A stretch of DNA of 64,000 nt from Micromonospora_E sp048060115. Lineage in GTDB: Bacteria; Actinomycetota; Actinomycetes; Mycobacteriales; Micromonosporaceae. Both the position numbers and the translations under genes were made by a program. The notes beneath the pieces were generated by a model. The model was not told where the DNA came from, did no database searches, and saw only the letters and a list, made by a program, of their open reading frames with translations. Location: assembly GCF_048060115.1 (NCBI RefSeq), contig NZ_JBHMIM010000033.1, positions 1-64,000 on the forward strand, given 5' to 3'. How positions within the stretch are numbered: position 1 is the stretch's first letter; each line of letters starts with the position of its first letter. Shown one piece after another: positions 17,122 through 25,738 of this stretch.

Positions 17122-17982
17122 ATGATCTACACGACTTCGGGTGTCGGATCGGCGCGGCGGTGGATGCGGCATTGGCCGGCGGCCACCGCCGTGGTCGTGG
17201 TGGCGCTGAGCGGGCTGCTCCTGCTGGCGTTGGTGGCCTGCGGCGCAGCGACCGGCCGGCTCAGCGGCCAGTCGGACGCCGGCGGGGTGCCCGGCTCGGC
17301 CGGGCTCGGCGGCGCACCGGCCACGACCGAGACCAGCGGCACCGGCCCGGCCGACGGCGGGCACACCGGGTCCGGTGGCGACGACAACGACAGTGGCAAC
17401 GGCGGCGACGACGACGGCGGGGCGACCGGCCCGGACGGCAACGGCGGCGGCGACGGGAACGACGGTGCCGCGATCGAGCCAGAGCCCGAGGTGACGGCGG
17501 CTGCCGAGGACTGCGTGGGCTACGACCCGGCGAACCTTTCGGTCACGCAGCAGAGCGACGCCTGGCTGATGCGCGACGGCAGCCACGCCATCAAGCTCTT
17601 CGCGACCAGCCTCGACGCTCAGGACGGCGTCAAGGTGGCCCGCAACTGGACGCAGCTCTGCTACATCGGCCGGGGTAACGAGCGCGCCGACCGCCACCGC
17701 TACATCGTCACGTACTTCCAGAGCCCGTCGGGCCTGCCACTCGGCCTGGCCCCGCAGTACGACTGCACGGCGTACGACCCGGCGGCCCTCACCGTCAATG
17801 GTCCAGCTGCCGACGGCTGGTCGCTGCGGGCCGGGCAGACGTCGCTGCTGGTCCTCGACGATGCGGCCGACGCCGAACGGGCCCGGCTCGTCGCCGTCGG
17901 CAACACCCGGCTCTGTCTGATCGGCCGGGACAACGACAAGCCCGACCCGGCCCGCCACCAGCTGAAATATTGGCGACAGTAA
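17122..17982 (+). CDS. lipoprotein with a duplicated C-terminal domain
   Basis: This 286-residue protein has a hydrophobic segment ending in the lipobox LVAC (Cys40), then about 90 residues of Gly/Asp/Ser/Thr-rich linker, and two related domains of about 60 residues. The repeats start CVGYDPANLSV and CTAYDPAALTV and end LCYIGRGNERAD and LCLIGRDNDKPD, so they arose by duplication. Each repeat has a cysteine at both ends that could form a disulfide. It is probably anchored on the outer face of the membrane. It lies 37 nt before an ECF sigma/anti-sigma gene with its own -10 box, which hints at envelope sensing. The family is not known to me. Confidence 0.8.
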   Translation: MIYTTSGVGSARRWMRHWPAATAVVVVALSGLLLLALVACGAATGRLSGQSDAGGVPGSAGLGGAPATTETSGTGPADGGHTGSGGDDNDSGNGGDDDGGATGPDGNGGGDGNDGAAIEPEPEVTAAAEDCVGYDPANLSVTQQSDAWLMRDGSHAIKLFATSLDAQDGVKVARNWTQLCYIGRGNERADRHRYIVTYFQSPSGLPLGLAPQYDCTAYDPAALTVNGPAADGWSLRAGQTSLLVLDDAADAERARLVAVGNTRLCLIGRDNDKPDPARHQLKYWRQ

Positions 17983-18019
17983 GGGTGGTACGGGGATCGC
18001 CACCTCTAGCATCGGCTGC

Positions 18020-19570
18020 GTGGACGACCGCGCCGTCGTGGCCGCGCTGGTTGCAGGTGACCAGCGCGGCCTCGACGGCGCGTACCGCGCGTACGCCGGC
18101 CGGCTGTACACGTACTGCCGATTTTTGCTGCGCGACGCCGACGCGGCGGCCGACGCCGTGCACGACACGTTCATTCTCGCCGGTCAGCGGGCGGCCCAGC
18201 TGCGCGATCCGGACCGGTTGCGCCCGTGGCTGTACGCCATCGCCCGCAACGAGTGCCTGCGGGTGATGCGTGGCCGGCTGCGGCAGCTGCCGTTGGAGGC
18301 GGCCGGCCAGGTGCCGGCCCCGGCGGTCGACCCGGTCACCGGGCTCGGCGCCGAGCAGGTACGCGAGTTGATCTGGGCCGCCGCCGCCGGGCTGAACCCG
18401 GGTGACCGGCAGGTGTTCGAGCTGGCCATCCGGCACGAGTTGTCCGCTACCGAGGTCGGCGCGGTGCTCGGCGTCTCGGACAGTCACGCGCACGCCCGGC
18501 TGTCGCGGGTACGGGCACAGCTCGAACGGTCGATCGGCGCGTTGCTGGTGGCCCGCACCGGTGCCGCCGACTGCGCGGAGCTGGCCGGGCTGCTGCACGG
18601 CTGGGACGGCACCATCACGGTGCTGCTGCGCAAACGGGTCAGCCGGCACATCGAGAACTGTCCGACCTGCGCCGACCGGCGTCGGCAGCAGATCAGTCCG
18701 GCGGCGTTGTTCTCCGCGTACGCGACCCTGCCGCTGCTCGCCGTACCGCCGGAGCTGTGGCCCCGTCTGGTGTCGACCAGCTCCGACGCGGGCCAGGCTG
18801 CGGCCAGGGGGCGGATCGACCGTCGGGCCGGCCGGTTCGATCCGGCGACCGGATTCCCACGCGCGGTGGATCGGCGGCGGGGACGGGCGCTGGCCGCCGG
18901 GCTGGCCGCAGCCGTGGCGTTGATGTTGCTGCTCGGCGCGGCCCTGATCGTGCCCCGGTTGGGTGAGGTGGACGACGCCGCCCGGTCCGCAGCTGCCGGG
19001 CCGACCGCCGTGGCGGCCCCGACGGCGCCAGCGGAGGCGACCGGGCCGGCGACCCCGACCGGGCCGGCAGCGGCGAGCGATCCGGCGGGGGCGACCGGGT
19101 CCGCGTCGCCCGGTGGGCCGCCGGGCGCTGCGGCCACCACCGACCCGCCGGCGCCCCTGGCGGTACGGGCCCAGGCCCGGTTCGCCTGCACCGCCGCTGG
19201 CGGGGCCACGCTGACTGTCGGCGCGGTGATCGACGGTGGCGTCGCGCAGATTGCCACTTTGACCTGGTCGGCCGGCACTGGCGTGGCGACCAGCCAACCC
19301 CCGCGCGCATCCCCAGCCGGCCCGACGACTGCCCCGACGGCCCGGCCCGGCGGCCCCGGCGGCATCGTCGCCCCCGGAGGCGGATCGACCGGCGGCCCGA
19401 CCGGCGGTGAGGTGCCGATGCGGATCACCGACGACACCGCGACGGCGCAGGTGCCGAGGTTGACCACGATGACGGTGACCTGGCAGGTCACGGTCACCGC
19501 AGCCGACGGGCGGCGGGCTGACGCCGGATCGGACGGTCCGGTCGCCAACCCGTGTCCCGCGCCCGGCTGA
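18020..19570 (+). CDS. ECF sigma factor fused to anti-sigma zinc motif, membrane anchor and external tail
   Basis: This 516-residue protein has sigma region 2 (about 10-80, with DTFILAGQRA), region 4 (about 110-175, SATEVGAVLGVSDSHAHARL), then a ZAS-like anti-sigma segment with Cys185 and His210-x3-Cys214-x2-Cys217. A single membrane span follows (290-311), then an Ala/Pro/Gly-rich external part of about 200 residues. Sigma factor and its likely regulator are thus one polypeptide tethered to the membrane, as in some actinobacterial ECF groups. How the sigma part is released, for example by proteolysis, cannot be seen. The GTG start is 7 nt after TAGCAT (18007-18012), so the mRNA is probably leaderless. 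Confidence 0.88.
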   Translation: MDDRAVVAALVAGDQRGLDGAYRAYAGRLYTYCRFLLRDADAAADAVHDTFILAGQRAAQLRDPDRLRPWLYAIARNECLRVMRGRLRQLPLEAAGQVPAPAVDPVTGLGAEQVRELIWAAAAGLNPGDRQVFELAIRHELSATEVGAVLGVSDSHAHARLSRVRAQLERSIGALLVARTGAADCAELAGLLHGWDGTITVLLRKRVSRHIENCPTCADRRRQQISPAALFSAYATLPLLAVPPELWPRLVSTSSDAGQAAARGRIDRRAGRFDPATGFPRAVDRRRGRALAAGLAAAVALMLLLGAALIVPRLGEVDDAARSAAAGPTAVAAPTAPAEATGPATPTGPAAASDPAGATGSASPGGPPGAAATTDPPAPLAVRAQARFACTAAGGATLTVGAVIDGGVAQIATLTWSAGTGVATSQPPRASPAGPTTAPTARPGGPGGIVAPGGGSTGGPTGGEVPMRITDDTATAQVPRLTTMTVTWQVTVTAADGRRADAGSDGPVANPCPAPG

Positions 19571-19679
19571 GCCGCCGGCCTGCTACGCGCCAACACTTCC
19601 GCCTGTCGATGTCCGCGGCAGGCAAGTCGCTGTGACCGAAGTCCTGACCAGTCGACGGCACGTCGGTGCAACCGGCAGG

Positions 19680-20282
19680 ATGTCCGGCATGCAGCGCAAC
19701 CCCGACGGCGGAAACGGCGACCAGGATCGGGCATCGGTCTATCACCGGGCCGGTACCCAGGCCGATGTTCCGGCGGTCCTCGACCTGCTCGACGGTGCCG
19801 TGCGCTGGCTGGCCGAGCGGGGGCGGACCGACCAGTGGGGCACCGAGCGGCAGTCGACCAGCCCGCGCCGGATCGCGATGGTCACCGGGTGGGCGCGGGA
19901 GAGTGGCCTGGTGCTGGCGTGCGTGCCGGCCGCTGCCGGTGGTGACGGGCCGCGAGTTGGCGAGCAGGTCGTCGGGGCGCTGGCCGTCGGCACGGCCCGG
20001 TCCTACGTGCCGCCGGTGAACGAGCCCGAGTTGTACGTGAATCTGCTGGTCACCGACCGACGGTGGGCCGGTCGCGGGGTCGGCGGTGCCCTGCTGGACG
20101 AGGCTCGGCGGATCGCCGTGGAACGCGGCGCGACCCTGCTACGGGTCGACTGCTACGCCGGTGGTGACCGGGCGCTGGTCCGCTACTACGAGCGGGCCGG
20201 GTTCACCGCCGCCGAGCCGTTCACCATCGACCAGCCCGGCGGCCCGTGGCCGGGGCAGATTCTCAGCCAGCGGATCCGCTGA
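19680..20282 (+). CDS. GNAT-family N-acetyltransferase
   Basis: This protein of about 200 residues carries the GNAT acetyl-CoA signature VTDRRWAGRGVGGALLDEAR and the later ALVRYYERAGF motif. The substrate is unknown. The start is uncertain: GTG at 19632, ATG at 19680 and ATG at 19689 are all in frame; I chose 19680, although none has a strong ribosome binding site. The 3' end overlaps the converging serine hydrolase gene by 20 nt. Confidence 0.85.
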   Translation: MSGMQRNPDGGNGDQDRASVYHRAGTQADVPAVLDLLDGAVRWLAERGRTDQWGTERQSTSPRRIAMVTGWARESGLVLACVPAAAGGDGPRVGEQVVGALAVGTARSYVPPVNEPELYVNLLVTDRRWAGRGVGGALLDEARRIAVERGATLLRVDCYAGGDRALVRYYERAGFTAAEPFTIDQPGGPWPGQILSQRIR

Positions 20283-21708
20283 CCTGCTCGTCGGTGTCGG
20301 TCACCGGCCGTTCGGAGCCGGCTCGCCACCCGGTCGGGTCCACGCCGCCCGGCACCGCCGCCGCCGGATCGTACGGCCCTCGGGTCAACACCAGTGTGCC
20401 GAGATCGAGATGGTCGACCGCACCGGCCGGGTCCCGGATCACCCGCAGCGTCTCCCCGGCGTAGAAGCCGTCGAAGCCGGTCCAGGTGTCGGCGGTGGTG
20501 GTGGCGCGGAACCGGGTGCCCCGTCCCGCCCTGCCGATCGGGGTGAGCTGGAGCCTGCCGTCGCCGAGCAGCCGGATCGCCACCGGCCGCGCGCCCCAGT
20601 ACCACGGCCCGGTCAGGTCGAGCAGTGTCGGGTCGAGGCCGGCGGCCGGTCGCCACGGCGGCGGGATCGTCGGCTCCCGGTCGGCGACGATCTTGACCAG
20701 GTCGGCGGCGATGTCGCCGATCTGCGGGCCGGCGGTGACGTTGGCCAGTACGACCGCAGCCACGTCCTGGTCGGGGCAGGTCCACAGGGCGGCGAGAAAC
20801 CCCGGCACCGAACCGGTGTGCCCGGACAGGCTCAGGCCATGGTGGCGCAGCAACTGCATGCCCAGGCCGTACCCGTGGTCCGGGTCCGCGCTCTCCGGCG
20901 GCGAAGCGGCGGTACGCATCATCGCCAGCGACTCGGTGGACAGCACCTGCGGGTCGCCGTCGAGGAGGAACACCGCGAAGCGACTGAGGTCGGCGACGGT
21001 GGACCACAACTGCCCGGCCGGGGCGAGGTGGCCGTACTCCTCGGTCGGCTCGGGCAGTAGCACGTCCGCCCAGGGATGAACCGCCCAGCCGGCGGCAGGT
21101 CGACCACCCGGGGCGACGCCGCTCTGCGTCATCGAGAGCGGGTCGAGCACGTCGGCCCGCAGTGTCTGCCCCCACGGTCGGCCGCGCAGTCGCTCGATCA
21201 ACTTGCCGAGCAGCGCGTACCCGGGGTTGGAGTACCGGTGCCCGTGTCCGGCCGGCCACCGGTCCGCATCGGCACCGAGCACGTCGGACAGCTCCGGTCG
21301 CAGCGCGCCGGGGGTGCGTTCCCACCATGGGCCGCGTGGTTCGGCCGGCAGCCCGGCATTGTGCGCCAGCAACTGCGCGACGCTCGCCTCGACTCCGCAG
21401 CCGGGCAGGTGCCGGTCGATCGGGTCGGTCAGCTTCAGCAGACGTTCCTCGGCCAGCCGCAGCACCTGGACCGCGGTGAAGGTCTTGCTGATCGAGCCGA
21501 TCCGGTAGCCGGTCGACGCCTGCGGCGCGGTGCCGTCGACCTCGCCTCGACCGGCGGTCCAGACCGGCCCGTGCGCGCGGACCACCGCCGCGATCATGGA
21601 CGGCGCGCGGCCGTCGGCCTGGCCGGTGGCGAGCCGGTGCAGCAACGCCCGCGCGGTCTCCGGTAGCAGACCTGCGGGTGTTTCCTGGTGTGCGGCGGCG
21701 GGTGTCAT
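20263..21708 (-). CDS. serine hydrolase, class C beta-lactamase / penicillin-binding-protein-like
   Basis: This 481-residue protein has the SxxK motif (GSISKTF), the YxN motif (YSNPGY) and an HTG triad element (HTGSVPG) of the class C beta-lactamase/esterase superfamily, plus a C-terminal beta-rich domain of about 130 residues. No clear signal peptide is visible, so it may be cytoplasmic and act as an esterase or D-amino peptidase instead of a lactamase. The ATG at 21708 has AAGGATC upstream. It is single and convergent with the GNAT gene. Confidence 0.88.
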   Translation of the reverse strand: MTPAAAHQETPAGLLPETARALLHRLATGQADGRAPSMIAAVVRAHGPVWTAGRGEVDGTAPQASTGYRIGSISKTFTAVQVLRLAEERLLKLTDPIDRHLPGCGVEASVAQLLAHNAGLPAEPRGPWWERTPGALRPELSDVLGADADRWPAGHGHRYSNPGYALLGKLIERLRGRPWGQTLRADVLDPLSMTQSGVAPGGRPAAGWAVHPWADVLLPEPTEEYGHLAPAGQLWSTVADLSRFAVFLLDGDPQVLSTESLAMMRTAASPPESADPDHGYGLGMQLLRHHGLSLSGHTGSVPGFLAALWTCPDQDVAAVVLANVTAGPQIGDIAADLVKIVADREPTIPPPWRPAAGLDPTLLDLTGPWYWGARPVAIRLLGDGRLQLTPIGRAGRGTRFRATTTADTWTGFDGFYAGETLRVIRDPAGAVDHLDLGTLVLTRGPYDPAAAVPGGVDPTGWRAGSERPVTDTDEQVSGSAG

Positions 21709-21789
21709 ACCGCTGATCCTTGGCGATCCCGGCCGTTTCGGCCAGCGGCGGTGCCGTCGATCCGAGCCGATCCGTGGCATGGTTACCCG

Positions 21790-22374
21790 ATGGACGATGT
21801 CGACGCCCCACACCTCGGTGCAGATCACGCCGCCTGGCATGCCCGTCCGCCGGCGGTGCTCGGTCAGGTGGTCGCCGGCCAACTGCTGCTGGCCCGCAGC
21901 GACCGGGCGGCCGTGGTGCTGGCCAGCGTACTGGCGTACCCGACGGGGTTCGAATTCGATGTCAGCGCCATCCTGCGTGAGCCGCAGCCAGCCGGAGGCG
22001 GAGCGTTCACCGACGGCGCGGCGGTGCCGCGCCCTCGCAGCGCCGCCGAGTCGGGCGGCGGGCCGGAGCTCACGGTGCGGTTCGCCGACGGTACGACGTT
22101 GTCGAGCGCCCGACCCGGCCCGTTGCCCGAGCATCCCGGGGACGGAGCCCCGGCCGGGCCGGTGCTGGTGCCGGTCGCGGCCAGCACCGACGGTCGCCGC
22201 CACGACGCGCGGTTCTGGGTCTGGTCGCTTCCGCCGGAGGGCCCGGTCGTCGTCGAGTGCGGCTGGCCGGCCCAGGACATCACCTACGGCCGGGTGGAGA
22301 TCTCCGGCACGCTGATCCGTGCGGCGGCGGCCGGCGCGGTCGAGCTGTGGCCGCAGGAGGCCGCGACACGCTGA
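21790..22374 (+). CDS. hypothetical protein
   Basis: I do not recognise this 194-residue protein. It is soluble, with segments such as VLASVLAYPTGFEFDVSAIL and VVVECGWPAQDITYGRVEI that look like a beta-sandwich, and it is divergent from the serine hydrolase. The pattern resembles uncharacterised actinobacterial proteins. The ATG at 21790 fits the start of conserved-looking sequence; no good ribosome binding site is present. Confidence 0.7.
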   Translation: MDDVDAPHLGADHAAWHARPPAVLGQVVAGQLLLARSDRAAVVLASVLAYPTGFEFDVSAILREPQPAGGGAFTDGAAVPRPRSAAESGGGPELTVRFADGTTLSSARPGPLPEHPGDGAPAGPVLVPVAASTDGRRHDARFWVWSLPPEGPVVVECGWPAQDITYGRVEISGTLIRAAAAGAVELWPQEAATR

Positions 22375-22438
22375 CCAACGCGTTCGCCCGGCCGCCGGGG
22401 CCGGCCGCTGTCAGTCCGGCCGCCGGTGCCGGCCGCTG

Positions 22439-23692
22439 TCAGTCCGGCCGCAGTGGGGCGGCGGGGCCGAGGTCGCGGCCGAGCAGCACCGCCCGGTCGA
22501 CCGCCCTCGACCCGAACCGGTCCCGGACCGCGTCGAGCGCGGCGTCCAGGCTCTCCTGCCGTCCTACCGGCTGACCGGCGGGCCGTCCGTCCGGTCGCGG
22601 CGCTGCCGTGTCCGGTCGTGCGTCAGCCGGATCCAGCGGCAGGGTCAGCTGGGTGGCCTGCCCGTCGTCGAGGTTGCCGACCGAGACACCGACCAGGGTG
22701 AGGCCGCGCTCGCCGATCATCGGAGCGGCGGCGGCCAGCAGGTCACGGGCGGTGCCCAGAATGATCGACGTCTGGGCGGTGGCCCGGGGCAGGGTGTGCG
22801 CGCGGGTGGCCCGGCTGAAGTCGCCGAAGCGCAGCCGCAGGGTCACCGTACGGCCGGTGTGCCCGGCGGCCCGCATCCGTCGGCCGACCCGGTCGACCAG
22901 CCCGGCGAGGATCGCGTCCACGTCGGCCCGGTCCCGGCTGGCCCGGCCGAGCGCCTGCTGCGAGCCGATCGAGCCGCGCTGGCGCCCGACCTGGACCGGG
23001 CGCGGGTCCTGGTTGTGGGCCAGCGCGTGCAGATGCCGGCCGGCGGCCGCGCCGAGGATGGAGACCAGCGCCGCCTCGCCGAGGCGGGCCACCCGGCCGA
23101 CCGTGGTGATGCCGCGTTCGCGCAGTTTGCCGGCGCTGACCGGGCCGACGCCCCAGAGCCGCTCGACGGGCAGCGGATGCAGGAACGCCAACTCCTCGTC
23201 GGGCGGCACGACCAGCAGCCCGTCCGGTTTGGCGACGCCGCTGGCGACCTTGGCGAGGAACTTGGTCCGGGCCACCCCGACGGTGATCGGCAGCCCGACC
23301 TGCTCGCCGACGGCGACCCGCAGCCGGGCGGCGATGTCGGCGGGTGCCCCGACGAGCCGACGCAACCCACCGACGTCGAGGAACGCCTCGTCGACGGAGA
23401 GCGGCTCGACCAGGGGAGTGGTCTGCCGGAAGACCTCGAACACCGCCCGGCTGGCCGCCGTGTACGCCGCCATCCTCGGTGGCACGACCACCGCCTGCGG
23501 GCAGATCCGGCGGGCCGCCCCGGTCGGCATCGCGGTCCGTACGCCGAACGCCTTGGCCTCGTAGCTGGCCGCCAGCACCACGCCGGCGCCGACGATCAGC
23601 GGCCGCCCGCGCAGCCGTGGGTCGTCGCGCTGCTCGACCGAGGCGTAGAACGCGTCCAGGTCGGCGTGCAGGATGCTGGCCTCGCCCACCAC
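22439..23692 (-). CDS. dinB: DNA polymerase IV (Y-family translesion polymerase)
   Basis: This protein of about 417 residues has the Y-family catalytic motifs LHADLDAFYASVEQ near the N-terminus and LSVDEAFLDV about 95 residues later, followed by helix-hairpin-helix (LWGVGPVSAGKLRERGI) and little-finger domains. It copies damaged DNA with low fidelity. The start is one of two consecutive GTG codons at 23692/23689; a TTG at 23710 is also in frame. A LexA box lies 11 nt upstream, so induction by DNA damage is expected. The C-terminus lacks an obvious beta-clamp pentapeptide; the last residues are LGPAAPLRPD. Confidence 0.93.
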   Translation of the reverse strand: MVGEASILHADLDAFYASVEQRDDPRLRGRPLIVGAGVVLAASYEAKAFGVRTAMPTGAARRICPQAVVVPPRMAAYTAASRAVFEVFRQTTPLVEPLSVDEAFLDVGGLRRLVGAPADIAARLRVAVGEQVGLPITVGVARTKFLAKVASGVAKPDGLLVVPPDEELAFLHPLPVERLWGVGPVSAGKLRERGITTVGRVARLGEAALVSILGAAAGRHLHALAHNQDPRPVQVGRQRGSIGSQQALGRASRDRADVDAILAGLVDRVGRRMRAAGHTGRTVTLRLRFGDFSRATRAHTLPRATAQTSIILGTARDLLAAAAPMIGERGLTLVGVSVGNLDDGQATQLTLPLDPADARPDTAAPRPDGRPAGQPVGRQESLDAALDAVRDRFGSRAVDRAVLLGRDLGPAAPLRPD

Positions 23693-23702
23693 CCGGTCAT
23701 CA

Positions 23703-23718
23703 TCGCACAAGTGTTCGA
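23703..23718 (-). promoter_or_regulatory. LexA (SOS) box of dinB
   Basis: The minus strand reads TCGAACACTTGTGCGA, one mismatch from the actinobacterial SOS palindrome TCGAACNNNNGTTCGA. It lies directly before dinB. Confidence 0.75.
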
Positions 23719-23759
23719 CAATGGTGCCTGAGCTGCTCAGACGGTCGCTAGACGGTCGG

Positions 23760-25607
23760 TCAGTCCGGGACGAGGCGGTAGGCGCCGTCGCTGGCCGAGG
23801 TGGCCATCGACGCGTACGCCCGCAGCGCCGCCGACACCGGCCGGTCCCGGTCGACCGGGGTGTACGGGCGGTCCCGCTTCTCCTGGGCGATCCGGCGGGC
23901 CTGCAGCACCTCGTCGGGAACGTCGAGCTCCAGCTTGCGGGCCGGGATGTCGATGACGATCTCGTCGCCGGTCTCCACCAGGGCGATCAGGCCACCGGAG
24001 GCGGCCTCGGGGGAGGCATGTCCGATGGACAGTCCGGAGGTGCCGCCGGAGAACCGGCCGTCGGTGATCAACGCGCAGGCGCGGCCCAGGCCCCGGCCCT
24101 TGAGGAACGAGGTCGGGTAGAGCATCTCCTGCATGCCCGGCCCGCCCTTGGGGCCCTCGTAGCGGACCACCACCACATCGCCGGCGACCACCTCGCCGGC
24201 GAGGATCGCCGAGACGGTGTCGTCCTGCGACTCGTACACCTTGGCCGGGCCACGGAAGGTCAGGCAGTCGTCGGGCACGCCGGCGGTCTTGACCACCGCG
24301 CCCTGCGGGGCCAGGTTGCCGTGCAGGATCGCCAGGCCGCCGTCGGCGGAGTACGCGTGGGCGATGTCGCGGATGCAGCCCTGCGCCGCGTCGGTGTCCA
24401 GGCTGGACCAGCGGGCGGTGGTGGAGAACGGCTCGGTGGTACGCACCCCGCCGGGCGCGGCGTGGAACAGCTCGACCGCCTCCGGGGTCGGTGCACCACC
24501 CCGGATGTCCCAGTCGGCCAGCCACTTGGCCAGCGACGGTGAGTGCACCGCCCGCACGTCACGGCGCAGCGCGCCGGCCCGGTCGAGCTCCCCGAGCAGC
24601 GCCGGGATGCCGCCGGCCCGGTGCACGTCCTCCATGTGGTACTTCGGGGTGTTGGGTGCGACCTTCGCCAGGCAGGGCACCCGGCGGGAGATGTCGTCGA
24701 TGTCGGCGACGGTGAAGTCGAGCTCGGCCTCGCGGGCGGCGGCCAGCAGGTGCAGCACGGTGTTGGTGGAGCCGCCCATCGCCACGTCCAGGGCGACCGC
24801 GTTCTCGAAAGCGGCCCGGCCCGCCAGTGACCGGGGCAGCACCGAGGCGTCGTCGTCCTCGTACCACCGCTTGGCGATCTCGACGACGGTCCGGCCGGCC
24901 TCGACGAACAGCGACCGGCGGGCGGCGTGGGTGGCCAGCACCGAGCCGTTGCCCGGCAGCGCCAACCCGATCGCCTCGGTGAGGCAGTTCATCGAGTTGG
25001 CGGTGAACATGCCGGAGCAGGAGCCGCAGGTCGGGCAGGCGGACCGCTCGATCGTGTCGAGCTGGGCGTCGGTGACGGCTTCGTTCGACGCGGCGATCAT
25101 GGCGTCGATCAGGTCGAGCTTGGCGTGCACCACGCCGTCGACGGCAACGGTCTTGCCGGCCTCCATCGGACCGCCGGAGACGAACACGGTCGGGATGTTC
25201 AGCCGCAGCGCGGCGAGCAGCATCCCCGGGGTGATCTTGTCGCAGTTCGAGATGCAGACCAGCGCGTCGGCGCAGTGCGCGTTGACCATGTACTCGACGG
25301 CGTCGGCGATCAGTTCCCGGCTCGGCAGCGAGTAGAGCATGCCGGCGTGGCCCATGGCGATGCCGTCGTCGACGGCGATCGTGTTGAACTCGCGGCCGAC
25401 CCCGCCGGCTTCGGCGATCGAGTCGGCGACCAGTCCGCCCATGTCCTTGAGATGTACGTGGCCGGGCACGAACTGGGTGAAACTGTTCGCGACGGCAACG
25501 ATCGGCTTGCCGAAATCGTCGTCGGTCATCCCGGTGGCCCGCCACAGGGCCCGGGCGCCGGCCATCGTCCGACCGTGCGTGGAGGTCTTCGACCGCAGCT
25601 CAGGCAT
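23760..25607 (-). CDS. ilvD: dihydroxy-acid dehydratase
   Basis: This 615-residue enzyme dehydrates 2,3-dihydroxy-isovalerate and -methylvalerate to the 2-keto acids of valine and isoleucine synthesis. The iron-sulfur cysteines are in CISNCDKITPGM and CPTCGSCSGMFTANSMN. The C-terminal RFSGGTSGLSIGH motif is also present. The ATG at 25607 lies about 10 nt after TAAGAC, so the message may be leaderless; no ribosome binding site is evident. It is divergent from the GGDEF-EAL gene and near ilvBNC, but transcribed the opposite way. Confidence 0.97.
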   Translation of the reverse strand: MPELRSKTSTHGRTMAGARALWRATGMTDDDFGKPIVAVANSFTQFVPGHVHLKDMGGLVADSIAEAGGVGREFNTIAVDDGIAMGHAGMLYSLPSRELIADAVEYMVNAHCADALVCISNCDKITPGMLLAALRLNIPTVFVSGGPMEAGKTVAVDGVVHAKLDLIDAMIAASNEAVTDAQLDTIERSACPTCGSCSGMFTANSMNCLTEAIGLALPGNGSVLATHAARRSLFVEAGRTVVEIAKRWYEDDDASVLPRSLAGRAAFENAVALDVAMGGSTNTVLHLLAAAREAELDFTVADIDDISRRVPCLAKVAPNTPKYHMEDVHRAGGIPALLGELDRAGALRRDVRAVHSPSLAKWLADWDIRGGAPTPEAVELFHAAPGGVRTTEPFSTTARWSSLDTDAAQGCIRDIAHAYSADGGLAILHGNLAPQGAVVKTAGVPDDCLTFRGPAKVYESQDDTVSAILAGEVVAGDVVVVRYEGPKGGPGMQEMLYPTSFLKGRGLGRACALITDGRFSGGTSGLSIGHASPEAASGGLIALVETGDEIVIDIPARKLELDVPDEVLQARRIAQEKRDRPYTPVDRDRPVSAALRAYASMATSASDGAYRLVPD

Positions 25608-25738
25608 CCGCCAAGTCTTACACCACGGTGGCCGGGCCGCTGCCGTGAGCGGTGCCGCGTATCACGTGTCGGGATCTTTGCTGGCCGGATGCCCCACCCC
25701 GGCACCATGGCGCGCCGCCGATCCGGCACAGTTGTGCC

